Shown here: positions 8,527-16,674 of the stretch, piece after piece | How positions within the stretch are numbered: the stretch's first letter is position 1 | Layout: every line of letters starts with the position of its first letter | DNA from: Saccharibacillus alkalitolerans | GTDB taxonomy: Bacteria > Bacillota > Bacilli > Paenibacillales > Paenibacillaceae | DNA length: 64,000 nucleotides | Assembly (NCBI RefSeq): GCF_011090185.1 | Contig: NZ_JAAFGS010000001.1 | Coordinates: forward strand, 744,001-808,000 | Direction: 5' to 3' | The notes under the pieces: model-generated | Told to the model about the DNA's origin: nothing | The model's database searches: none | What the model saw: only the letters and a program-made list of their open reading frames with translations | Program-made: the position numbers and the translations under genes

Positions 8527-10047
8527 ATGAAGAATGCAAAAAAAGCCCGTAAAGCCGCTGCTGCGGCGCTGTGCACGACCTTTCTGCTGCTGAGCGCCTG
8601 CGGAGGCGGCGGCAGCCAGGCCGCGTCCGGCGAGCCGTACGACGAGAATTCGAAAGCGACGATCAGCTGGCTCAATATTTTGCATACCGCCTCTCCGCCG
8701 ACCGATACCGTGCTGAACAAGATCGAGGAAAAGACGAATGCGGACATCCAATTTTCCTGGATTCCGGACGCGTCGAAGGAGGAGCGGATCAACACCGCGC
8801 TGGCCTCGGACTCGCTCGCCGACATCGTCACGCTGACGCTGCTGGACAATTCTTCGGTCCGAAATTCGCTCAAGTCGGGCCTGTTCTGGGAAGTGGAACC
8901 GTACCTGGACGATTATCCGAATTTGGCGAAGATCTCCGAAGATACGCGGAAGTCCGCTTCGATCGGCGGCAAATTGTACGGCGTTCCGTTCCAGAAAGAT
9001 CTGGCGCGCAACGGCGTGACGATTCGCAAAGACTGGCTGGACAAGCTGGGACTGGAGACGCCGCATACGACGGACGAACTGCTGGAGGTGGCAAGAGCGT
9101 TTACGGAAGACGACCCCGACGGCAACGGCAAAAACGACACGACGGGCTTCGTGGACCGCAGCGACCTGATCTACGGCGCGTTCAAAACGCTGAGCTCTTA
9201 TTTCGGCACGCCGAACAACTGGCAGGTGAGCGAAGACGGGAAAATGACGCCGGAATTCATGACGGAATCTTACGTGAAGACGATGGACTACATGAAAACG
9301 CTGTACGAAAAAGGATATATCAATCAAGACTTTGCCGTCACCGCCAAAACGGATCAGCAGCAGAAATTCGCTCAGGGACGCGCCGGCATCTATGTAGGCG
9401 CGATCTTCGACAGCAAAAACCTGCTCAACATGGCGAAAGGCATCCAGGACGATATGGAGCTGGTGCTGGTCAACGACATTACGTCGACGGGCAGCGAAGC
9501 CGATCGCGCCATCTGGGCGGCCAATAACGGCATCGGCGGTCTGCTGGCGTTCCCGAGATCCGAAGTCAAAGACGAAGCCGAACTCGAACGGGTGCTGAAG
9601 TTCGTGAACGATCTGATGGACGAAGACAGCTACGCGCTGATGACTTACGGAATCGAAGGCACGCATTACACGGTGGACGGCGAGGGCGCGGCGACCATTA
9701 CCGATACGGATCTCTGGCAGCAGGAAGTGCAGCCGTTCGCCGCCAGCCGGCCGAAAGAGAGCGGATACGAAATTCACGACGCCGATCCGCTGAAAAAGGA
9801 ATCCGACAAGCTGATCGCCGAAAATGCCGACTATGCCGTGCTGAACCCCGCCTACTCGCTGGAGTCGGAAACGTATAATACGCAGGGTTCCGAGCTGCAA
9901 AAGACGATCACCGACGCGACGTACAAGTACATCTTGGGCGAGATCGACCGGGCCGGCTTCGACGCGGCGGTCGAAAGCTGGAAAAACGCCGGCGGCGCGG
10001 CGATCATTTCGGAATACGAAGCGGCGTATAAGGCTGTGCAGTCTTGA
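8527..10047 (+). CDS. Extracellular solute-binding lipoprotein of the pectin-oligosaccharide ABC transporter
   Basis: A 506-residue protein. A lysine-rich N terminus and hydrophobic stretch lead to the lipobox LLSAC with the lipidated cysteine at residue 25, followed by a Gly/Ser linker. The rest resembles the large LplA/YtcQ-type family-1 binding proteins that accompany LplB/YtcP permeases, with a typical dDPDGNGKNDTTG calcium-type loop near 198-210. It captures the oligosaccharide outside the membrane and delivers it to the two permeases. The start is set by AAAAGGGG 11 bases upstream of the ATG. The next gene starts 26 bases after its stop. Confidence 0.93.
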   Translation: MKNAKKARKAAAAALCTTFLLLSACGGGGSQAASGEPYDENSKATISWLNILHTASPPTDTVLNKIEEKTNADIQFSWIPDASKEERINTALASDSLADIVTLTLLDNSSVRNSLKSGLFWEVEPYLDDYPNLAKISEDTRKSASIGGKLYGVPFQKDLARNGVTIRKDWLDKLGLETPHTTDELLEVARAFTEDDPDGNGKNDTTGFVDRSDLIYGAFKTLSSYFGTPNNWQVSEDGKMTPEFMTESYVKTMDYMKTLYEKGYINQDFAVTAKTDQQQKFAQGRAGIYVGAIFDSKNLLNMAKGIQDDMELVLVNDITSTGSEADRAIWAANNGIGGLLAFPRSEVKDEAELERVLKFVNDLMDEDSYALMTYGIEGTHYTVDGEGAATITDTDLWQQEVQPFAASRPKESGYEIHDADPLKKESDKLIAENADYAVLNPAYSLESETYNTQGSELQKTITDATYKYILGEIDRAGFDAAVESWKNAGGAAIISEYEAAYKAVQS

Positions 10048-10073
10048 TTCGTTTCGTCGAAAAGGAGGAACCT

Positions 10074-11339
10074 ATGAAAAACAATCGAATGCCGGAAACG
10101 CAAAGTTTGAGCATCCGCACGGCGGAATCGATCATGGAACGCAGTCCGCTGCTGCATCTGTGCAACGGGCATAACGGCAAATGGTCGTACGACTACGGCG
10201 TCGTGCTGCGCGGGTTCGAAGCGCTGTGGCGCCGAACCGGAGAGGAGCGGTATTTCCGCTATATCCGCAAGCAGATGGATCACTTTGTCGGAGAAGACGG
10301 AAGCATACTGGGGTATTCGCCGGAAGAGTACAATATCGATCATATCAACAACGGCAAGCTGCTGTTCGCGCTGCATGAGGAGACGGGCGAGGAAAAATAC
10401 CGATTGGCCGCGGACCGGCTGCGGGGTCAGTTGGAACATCATCCCCGCACATCGGAAGGCGCGTTTTGGCACAAACAGATTTATCCGTATCAGATCTGGC
10501 TGGACGGATTGTACATGGGCGCCCCGTTCTACCTGCAGTATCAGCTTGCTTTTGCGGGCGGGGCAGGTCTGGAAGACGTCACCCGGCAGTTCCTGCTGTG
10601 CGAACGGCATACCCGGGACGCGAAAACGGGGCTGCTGTATCACGCTTGGGACGAGAAGAAAGTCCAGCCGTGGTGCGATCCGGAGACAGGCCTTTCGCCG
10701 CATTTCTGGGGCCGTTCGCTGGGCTGGTTCGCGATGGCGCTCGTCGACGTGCTGGAGCTGCTGCCCGGCGGACAGGCCGACGGGCCTGAACTTCGCCGCA
10801 TATTGACCGATACGCTCACGGCGCTGCGCCGCTATCAAGACGAAGCTTCCGGCGTCTGGTACCAGATCGTCGACTGCGGGGACCGCAAAGGCAACTATCT
10901 GGAAGCGTCCGCTTCCAGCATGATCGCTTACGCGACGGCCAAAGGCATCCGGCTCGGCGCGCTGGACGAGAGCTGGAGGCAGATGCTGGATCGGGCTTTC
11001 CGCGGCATCGTCGACGAATTCGTGCTCGAAACGAAGGAAGGCTGGATCAACCTGAACAAAAACTGCCAGGTCGCCGGCCTCGGCGGAGCCGATCGGCGGG
11101 ACGGCACCTTTGCTTATTACATCAGCGAGCCGATCGTGACCAACGATCAGAAAGGGCTAGGCGCCTTCCTGCAGGCCTGCGTCGAATACGAGCTGGCGCT
11201 GCCCGATGCGGGACGCGGCGAAGCTTCCCGGGCAGAAATGCCCGACCGGACTGCCGTTTCGGCTTCGGCGGATAAGGTTCGCTCAGTCGCTTCCGGCATG
11301 ACCGGGACGGAAGGAGGCGGCACGCTTGGGTCTGTATAA
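10074..11339 (+). CDS. Glycoside hydrolase family 105, unsaturated rhamnogalacturonyl hydrolase (YteR type)
   Basis: A 421-residue protein of the (alpha/alpha)6-barrel GH88/GH105 type. Asp144 in QIWLDGLYMGAPF matches the catalytic Asp143 of B. subtilis YteR, and HFWGRSLGWFAMAL and NYLEASASSM are further family elements. It removes the terminal 4,5-unsaturated galacturonic acid left by lyases on rhamnogalacturonan or pectin oligomers. There is no signal peptide, so it acts on imported oligomers. The ATG at 10074 has AAGGAGG upstream. The C terminus carries about 45 low-complexity residues past the domain, and its last 14 bases overlap the next gene. Confidence 0.92.
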   Translation: MKNNRMPETQSLSIRTAESIMERSPLLHLCNGHNGKWSYDYGVVLRGFEALWRRTGEERYFRYIRKQMDHFVGEDGSILGYSPEEYNIDHINNGKLLFALHEETGEEKYRLAADRLRGQLEHHPRTSEGAFWHKQIYPYQIWLDGLYMGAPFYLQYQLAFAGGAGLEDVTRQFLLCERHTRDAKTGLLYHAWDEKKVQPWCDPETGLSPHFWGRSLGWFAMALVDVLELLPGGQADGPELRRILTDTLTALRRYQDEASGVWYQIVDCGDRKGNYLEASASSMIAYATAKGIRLGALDESWRQMLDRAFRGIVDEFVLETKEGWINLNKNCQVAGLGGADRRDGTFAYYISEPIVTNDQKGLGAFLQACVEYELALPDAGRGEASRAEMPDRTAVSASADKVRSVASGMTGTEGGGTLGSV

Positions 11340-12696
11340 TGCCGCCGATTACGGGGCGGCGCCGAACGCCGATCGGCCTGCGACCGCCGGCATCCAGGCG
11401 GCGATCGACGCCGCGGCGCTTGCCGGGGGCGGCACGGTATTCGTGCCGGCCGGCGTGTACCGGACCGGTTCGCTCCGCCTGCGCAGCCATATCGAGCTGC
11501 GGCTGAGCCCGGGAGCCGTGCTGAAATTCAGCGCGGAGCCGGATGACTATCCCCTCGTGGATTCCCGCTGGGAAGGAGTCAGTCGGCAGGTACATGCCTC
11601 GTGCATTTACGGGGCCGATCTGGAGAACGTCTCCGTGACCGGGGGCGGCACGCTCGACGGCTGCGGACAGCCGTGGTGGGAGCGGCATCGCGGTTCGCCG
11701 GAGGACCTTCCCTACCCGCGGCCGAAGCTGATCGGCTTGGACCGCTGCCGCCGCGTCACGCTGCGCGATCTGAATCTGGTCAATTCGCCGAGCTGGACGG
11801 TCAATCCGGTGCTGTGCCGCGACGTGACGATCGACAATCTGTCGATTCTGAATCCGGCGGACTCGCCGAATACGGACGGCATCAATCCCGAATCGTGCTC
11901 CGGCGTGCGAATCGTCAACTGCCAGATCGACGTCGGCGACGACTGCATCGCTATCAAATCCGGCACGGAGGATACGGCGGAGCGGGTTCCCTGCGAGAAC
12001 ATTTCCGTTTCGGGCTGCACCATGCTGCACGGACACGGAGCCGTGGTGCTCGGCAGCGAAATGAGCGGGGATATCCGCAACGTCGTCATCCAGAACTGCG
12101 TGTTCAAGCAGACCGACCGCGGAATTCGCTTCAAGTCTCGGCGGGGCCGGGGAGGGATCGTCGAAGACGTCCGGATCGGCCATATCGTGATGGAAGACGT
12201 CGTCTGTCCGTTCATTTTGAATCTGTATTATTTCTGCGGACCTCGCGGAAAGGACCGTTATGTCTGGGACAAAAATCCTTATCCGATCACGGAAGAGACG
12301 CCGCGGTTCCGGCGCATTCATTTTGCCCATATTACCGCTCGGCGCGTGCATGCCGCGGCCGGGTTCCTGTACGGATTGGCCGAGATGCCGGTGTCGGAAA
12401 TCACGTTCGACGACATCGAGATTTCGATGGCGGAAGACGCCGTTCCCGGCCTTCCGGCCATGATGGCCGGGCTCGAGCCCATGCGGGCGCGAGGCTTCTA
12501 CCTGGGGAACGTGCGGGACGTCGGCTTCCACCGCGTGCGAATCGGTCGGCACGAGGGGCCTGCTTTTACGATCGAGAACGGGGAAGAAGTAGAAATCGAG
12601 GGCTGTCGGTCCGTCGATACGGCACGGAACGAGCCGCTTGTCGAACGCGTCGCAGCGGGAGCGGGCGCAGGCGCGGGCGGAGCGGCGCCGACGTAA
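11326..12696 (+). CDS. Glycoside hydrolase family 28 (polygalacturonase-type pectinase)
   Basis: A 456-residue right-handed beta-helix protein. The GH28 active-site motifs appear in order: SPNTDGI, VGDDCIAIKSG, HGHGAVVLGSE and RGIRFKS, including the three catalytic aspartates. No signal peptide is present, so it probably acts inside the cell on imported galacturonides, as an exo-acting enzyme (inference). The start is a TTG at 11326 with AAGGAGG 8 bases upstream; no ATG is suitably placed. It overlaps the GH105 gene by 14 bases, so the two are likely translationally coupled. The last 20 residues are an Ala/Gly-rich tail. Confidence 0.92.
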   Translation: MGLYNAADYGAAPNADRPATAGIQAAIDAAALAGGGTVFVPAGVYRTGSLRLRSHIELRLSPGAVLKFSAEPDDYPLVDSRWEGVSRQVHASCIYGADLENVSVTGGGTLDGCGQPWWERHRGSPEDLPYPRPKLIGLDRCRRVTLRDLNLVNSPSWTVNPVLCRDVTIDNLSILNPADSPNTDGINPESCSGVRIVNCQIDVGDDCIAIKSGTEDTAERVPCENISVSGCTMLHGHGAVVLGSEMSGDIRNVVIQNCVFKQTDRGIRFKSRRGRGGIVEDVRIGHIVMEDVVCPFILNLYYFCGPRGKDRYVWDKNPYPITEETPRFRRIHFAHITARRVHAAAGFLYGLAEMPVSEITFDDIEISMAEDAVPGLPAMMAGLEPMRARGFYLGNVRDVGFHRVRIGRHEGPAFTIENGEEVEIEGCRSVDTARNEPLVERVAAGAGAGAGGAAPT

Positions 12697-12718
12697 CAGA
12701 AGAACGGAGGGGAAACTC

Positions 12719-13609
12719 ATGCGCGAAGATCCGCTGTGGAAGCTTCTCGGCGACCTGCCGGAAGACCGGCCGGCATCCGCCAAGCTCGTCCGCCGGGAAG
12801 CGTTCGACGGTTACCGCCTGGAGTCGCTGCTGCTCGAACTGAACGGCATCGAGGAGGTGCCGGCTTATGTCGCTCTTCCGGAGGAAGGCGAAGGACCTTA
12901 TCCCGTCGTGCTGTTCAATCATTCGCACGGCGGGAATTACGAACAGGGAAAGCGTGAACTGATACGCAGCAGTCCGTATCTGCAGCAGGATTCGTTTGCC
13001 CGAGAGCTGACCGCCATGGGATACGCGGCCTGCTGCATCGATATGTGGTGCTTCGGCGAGCGCGGCGGCAGAGCGGAGAGCGAAACGTTCAAAGAAATGC
13101 TTTGGAACGGGCAGGTCATGTGGGGCATGATGCTGCACGACAATTTGAAGTTTTTGGATTATTTATGCGGACGGGAAGATACGGACTCTTCCCGGATCGC
13201 GACGGTCGGCATGTCGATGGGCGCCATGATGGCCTGGTGGTCGGCGGCGCTGGACGAGCGGATCGGCGTCACCGTCGACATCTGCGGGCAGGTGGAAGCG
13301 AGAGCGCTTATCGAGCGGCGGGGGCTCGATCATCACGGTTTTTACTCGTACGTGCCCGGGCTGCTCAAGCATGCGGAGACGATCGATATCCAGAAACGCA
13401 TCGTTCCCCGCCCGCGGATCAGCCTGAACGGCGGGCATGACCGGCTCTGTCCGCCGGAAGGCGTGCGCCGGTTGGACGGGGAGCTGCGGGCCGCTTATGC
13501 GGAAGCCGGCTGCCCGGAACGCTGGAGTTCGGTCGTGACGGGCGGCGGGCATGCGGAGACGCTGGAGATGCGGGAATGCTGGAAGGGATTTTTGCGGGAG
13601 CATCTGTAA
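12719..13609 (+). CDS. Alpha/beta hydrolase (dienelactone-hydrolase-like; probable carbohydrate esterase)
   Basis: A 296-residue alpha/beta hydrolase with an oxyanion region LFNHSHGG near 64-71 and a nucleophile elbow VGMSMGAMM. The acid GGHDRL and the terminal histidine GGGHAET complete a Ser-Asp-His triad. Without a signal peptide it is cytoplasmic. Its place between GH28 and pectin methylesterase genes suggests it removes acetyl or other ester groups from pectic oligomers, but the substrate is inferred from context only. The ATG at 12719 is preceded by CGGAGGGG. It starts 22 bases after the GH28 stop, and the next gene follows closely. Confidence 0.85.
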   Translation: MREDPLWKLLGDLPEDRPASAKLVRREAFDGYRLESLLLELNGIEEVPAYVALPEEGEGPYPVVLFNHSHGGNYEQGKRELIRSSPYLQQDSFARELTAMGYAACCIDMWCFGERGGRAESETFKEMLWNGQVMWGMMLHDNLKFLDYLCGREDTDSSRIATVGMSMGAMMAWWSAALDERIGVTVDICGQVEARALIERRGLDHHGFYSYVPGLLKHAETIDIQKRIVPRPRISLNGGHDRLCPPEGVRRLDGELRAAYAEAGCPERWSSVVTGGGHAETLEMRECWKGFLREHL

Positions 13610-13631
13610 AACGCGGAAAGGAGGGGAAACG

Positions 13632-14630
13632 ATGGCCGTATGGGTAGGCAGGGAAAAAGGCTGCGATTACGCGACGATCCGGGAAGCCGTCGAGCGGCTG
13701 GAACGCCGTCCCGGCGGCGTGCACGACACGCTTGTTCTTCTGCCCGGCACTTACCGCGAGCAGGTGGAAATTCACCGCTCGAACCTGTCGATCGTCGGGA
13801 TCGGCCGGGTGGAGATCGTTATGGACCGCCATGCCCGGGAAAAAGGCGCGGACGGCGAAGAAATCGGCACGTTCGCCACGCCGACGCTGTTTCTCGGCGG
13901 GAGCGGCCTGCTGGTCGAAAACGTGACGGTGGCGAACTCGGCCGGGCAGGGGGAGGAGGTCGGGCAGGCGGTCGCGCTGAGCGCCTACTGCGACCGGGCG
14001 GTCTTCCGCTCCTGCACGTTCAAAGGGCATCAGGACACGCTGTTCACCGGTCCCCTTCCGCCTTCTCCGAAAAAGCGCGTTTCGTTCGGAGGAATCCAAG
14101 TTCGCCAAAGCCGCGCGCAGCATCGTCAACTGTATCAAAACTGCCGAATCGAAGGGACGGTCGATTACATATTCGGCGGGGCTTCCGCTTTTTTCGAACA
14201 CTGCGAGCTGCACAGCGTTGCCCGGACCGGACCCGAAGCCGCCGGTTACGTGACCGCGGCTTCCACGCCGGAAAACCAGGAATACGGCTTCGTCTTCCGG
14301 GATTGCCTGCTGACGGCCGGAAGCGGCGTGGCTCCCGCTTCCGTCTATCTGGGTCGGCCTTGGCGGGCGCATGCCAAAACGGTGTTCGCGGGCTGCCGGA
14401 CGGGAGATCATATCCATCCGGCCGGCTGGCATGACTGGGGAGACCCGGCGAACGAACGGACGGCGGATTACCGGGAATATGTCGAAGAAGCCTCCCGGCT
14501 GTCGTCCGTACGCGCTTCATGGGCGATCCGTCGTCCGTTCGGGGAGGAAGACTGGAGCAAAGAGCGGATGTTCGGAAACGATCGATTCTGGGAAGAACTC
14601 GCTTGGCCGGAAAGGGGAGGACGAACATGA
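13632..14630 (+). CDS. Pectinesterase (pectin methylesterase, CE8)
   Basis: A 332-residue beta-helix enzyme with the CE8 signatures in order: GQAVALS, KGHQDTLF, VDYIFGGA (catalytic Asp) and YLGRPWR (Arg and Trp). It hydrolyses methyl esters of homogalacturonan, releasing methanol and making the chain accessible to GH28 and lyases. No signal peptide is seen, so, unlike plant-pathogen enzymes, it should work on imported oligomers. The start ATG is preceded by AGGAGGGG. Its stop overlaps the GH43 start (ATGA at 14627-14630), showing tight operon packing. Confidence 0.92.
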   Translation: MAVWVGREKGCDYATIREAVERLERRPGGVHDTLVLLPGTYREQVEIHRSNLSIVGIGRVEIVMDRHAREKGADGEEIGTFATPTLFLGGSGLLVENVTVANSAGQGEEVGQAVALSAYCDRAVFRSCTFKGHQDTLFTGPLPPSPKKRVSFGGIQVRQSRAQHRQLYQNCRIEGTVDYIFGGASAFFEHCELHSVARTGPEAAGYVTAASTPENQEYGFVFRDCLLTAGSGVAPASVYLGRPWRAHAKTVFAGCRTGDHIHPAGWHDWGDPANERTADYREYVEEASRLSSVRASWAIRRPFGEEDWSKERMFGNDRFWEELAWPERGGRT

Positions 14631-16249
14631 ACCGAAATGCCTCGCGGGCGGAACTTGAATCGCCGGCGGTTCGGATCGAAAACCCGGTGCTGCGGGGGTT
14701 TAACCCCGATCCCTGCATGATCCGGGTGAAGGAGACGTATTACATCGCGGTTTCGTCTTTCGAATGGCTGCCGGGCATCCGGATTTACGAGTCGCGCGAT
14801 TTGACCGAATGGAGCCATCGGACCGACGTGCTGGCGGGACAGGCCGAATTGGCCGGGAATCCTCGCGACTGCAGCATTTGGGCACCGCAGCTGAGCTTTG
14901 CCGACGATCTTTTTTATCTGATTTATACCGATGTGAAAAGCACGCGAAGACCGTTCAAGGATGTCCGGAATTATTTGATCACGGCGCCTTCGATCGACGG
15001 TCCGTGGTCGGAACCGATCTATTTGAACGGCGTCGGGTTCGATCCTTCGCTGTTCCATGACGAGGACGGCCGCAAATGGCTGCTGAACGTGCTCTGGGAC
15101 CATCGGATTCCGGAAGGCAACAAGTCGGCCGGCATCGCGATTCAACAATATGATCCCGAGCGGCGCCGCCTTACGGGCCGACCGGTCAAAATTTTCGGCG
15201 GGACGGAGCTGCGCAAGACGGAAGCGCCGCATCTGTATCGGCATAACGGCCTGTATTATCTGGTGACGGCAGAAGGAGGCACGGGAGCGGGACACGCGGT
15301 GACCGTCGCCAGATCCCGGAATCTGCTCGGACCGTACGAAGTCGATCCGCGCAATCCCATGCTGACTTCGAGCGATCGGCCCGACTGGCCGCTGCAGTGC
15401 GCGGGCCATGCGAGCTTGGTCCAAACGCCCGGCGGCGATTGGGTGATCGCCCACCTGTGTACCCGCCCGGTCGAAGGCAAATACGCGATTCTGGGCCGGG
15501 AAACGGCGCTGCAGCGGGTGGAATGGGACGAAGAGGGCTGGCTGAGGCTTGCCGCCGGCGGACATACGCCGCAGCCTGCGTTCGAAGTGCCGGCGGAATA
15601 TGCGAATCGGCCGGAAGGATTCCGGCAGCCGGCGGCAGCCGCAGGCCGATTCGAGGACGATTTTGCCGGATCCGACCTGGGAAGAGGCTGGAACAGCCCC
15701 CGCATTCTGCCCGGCGGCGGCTGGTGTTCGCTGACAGCCCGCCCGGGCTATCTTCGGATAACGTCGGGCGAATCGCCGCAAAGCTTGTTCCGTCATCATC
15801 TGTTGGCCGTCCGGCAGACGGACTTCGCGTTCCGCGCGGAGACGTCGGTGGAGTACCGGCCGGATTCCTTTATGCAAATGGCGGGTCTGATGCTGTATCT
15901 CAGCGAATCGAAGTATTTGTACGCCTGCGTCACCGCGGACGAAGAAGCGGGCCGCGTGCTGTCGGTCATGCGAGGCGACGGAGAGGCCTTCGAGTTTCTG
16001 CCGCAGCCGGTTTCCGTCGACGGTGCCGGAGAAATAGGCCTTGCGGTCGAAGTCGACGGCGCGGAAGCACGCTTCTGTTATCGCGGCGCTGCGGATAAGG
16101 ATTGGAGGGAGCTGGGCGCAAGCTATCGAATCGGCTTTCTTTCAGGCGGCTTTACGGGCTGCTTCGTCGGAATCTGCGTTCACGACCTGGAGAGACTTCA
16201 TGGGAGCTTCGCGGACTTCGGCTTTTTCCGGTATTTGGGGCGGAGTTAG
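14627..16249 (+). CDS. Glycoside hydrolase family 43 (beta-xylosidase / alpha-L-arabinofuranosidase type)
   Basis: A 540-residue protein. The N-terminal five-bladed GH43 propeller (about 15-330) shows the base region GFNPDPCMIR, the pKa-modulating Asp in GFDPSLFHDEDG and the acid Glu in RKTEAPHLY. The C-terminal half is the beta-sandwich domain found in GH43 xylosidases. It would trim xylose or arabinose side chains from pectic or hemicellulosic oligomers; the exact sugar cannot be read from sequence. No signal peptide. The ATG overlaps the preceding stop and has GGGGAGG upstream. It is the last gene of the operon, followed by a terminator. Confidence 0.92.
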   Translation: MNRNASRAELESPAVRIENPVLRGFNPDPCMIRVKETYYIAVSSFEWLPGIRIYESRDLTEWSHRTDVLAGQAELAGNPRDCSIWAPQLSFADDLFYLIYTDVKSTRRPFKDVRNYLITAPSIDGPWSEPIYLNGVGFDPSLFHDEDGRKWLLNVLWDHRIPEGNKSAGIAIQQYDPERRRLTGRPVKIFGGTELRKTEAPHLYRHNGLYYLVTAEGGTGAGHAVTVARSRNLLGPYEVDPRNPMLTSSDRPDWPLQCAGHASLVQTPGGDWVIAHLCTRPVEGKYAILGRETALQRVEWDEEGWLRLAAGGHTPQPAFEVPAEYANRPEGFRQPAAAAGRFEDDFAGSDLGRGWNSPRILPGGGWCSLTARPGYLRITSGESPQSLFRHHLLAVRQTDFAFRAETSVEYRPDSFMQMAGLMLYLSESKYLYACVTADEEAGRVLSVMRGDGEAFEFLPQPVSVDGAGEIGLAVEVDGAEARFCYRGAADKDWRELGASYRIGFLSGGFTGCFVGICVHDLERLHGSFADFGFFRYLGRS

Positions 16250-16258
16250 AAGAGGACG

Positions 16259-16290
16259 AAAAAACGCTCCGTTTCAACGGAGCGTTTTTT
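16259..16290 (+). terminator. Terminator ending the pectin operon
   Basis: aaaacgctccgtt / aacggagcgtttt with a two-base loop and a T6 run, 10 bases after the GH43 stop. Confidence 0.9.
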
Positions 16291-16561
16291 GCGTTTCCGC
16301 CGGTTGTGTTCCGTATTCTTATAATGAAGAAAAGAATCGGGAATTTCGCCCGAGCCGCTTGGCAGCGTTTTTTTCATTATCCGTAAACAACGAATCCGAA
16401 AAAATTAAAGCGTTTTCGAATTTTTTGCGTCATATTTCGTCAAATTCGCCAAAGTCGCCGAATGAACGAGAATGCGTGACCATTTTATATAAATGAATGC
16501 GCTGACAACGTCAGCCGCATGCATAGAACCCTCCTTGCCAAAATACGCTTTTTTCCTCGCT
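16291..16561. other. Intergenic stretch before the ABC exporter, no gene assigned
   Basis: AT-rich, with a tataat at 16319 but no matching -35. A 19-codon ATG frame at about 16324 ends at about 16386 and has no ribosome site. A small inverted repeat, ctgacaacgtcag, lies at about 16502. In B. subtilis the homologous bmrCD genes are controlled by a leader peptide (BmrB), but I cannot recognise one here. Confidence 0.35.
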
Positions 16562-16590
16562 TTGCCGGGATAAAAGCGGGGTGATAAACT
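16562..16590 (+). promoter_or_regulatory. Probable sigma-A promoter of the ABC exporter operon
   Basis: TTGCCG and TAAACT with a 17-base spacer, about 85 bases before the first gene of the exporter pair. Confidence 0.5.
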
Positions 16591-16674
16591 GCATTATGCT
16601 AAAGCAAATGCATCTTTATACGGAATGGGACCGCGAACGGAAAAAACGGGTCCCGACAAACGAGGAGGAAAGAC

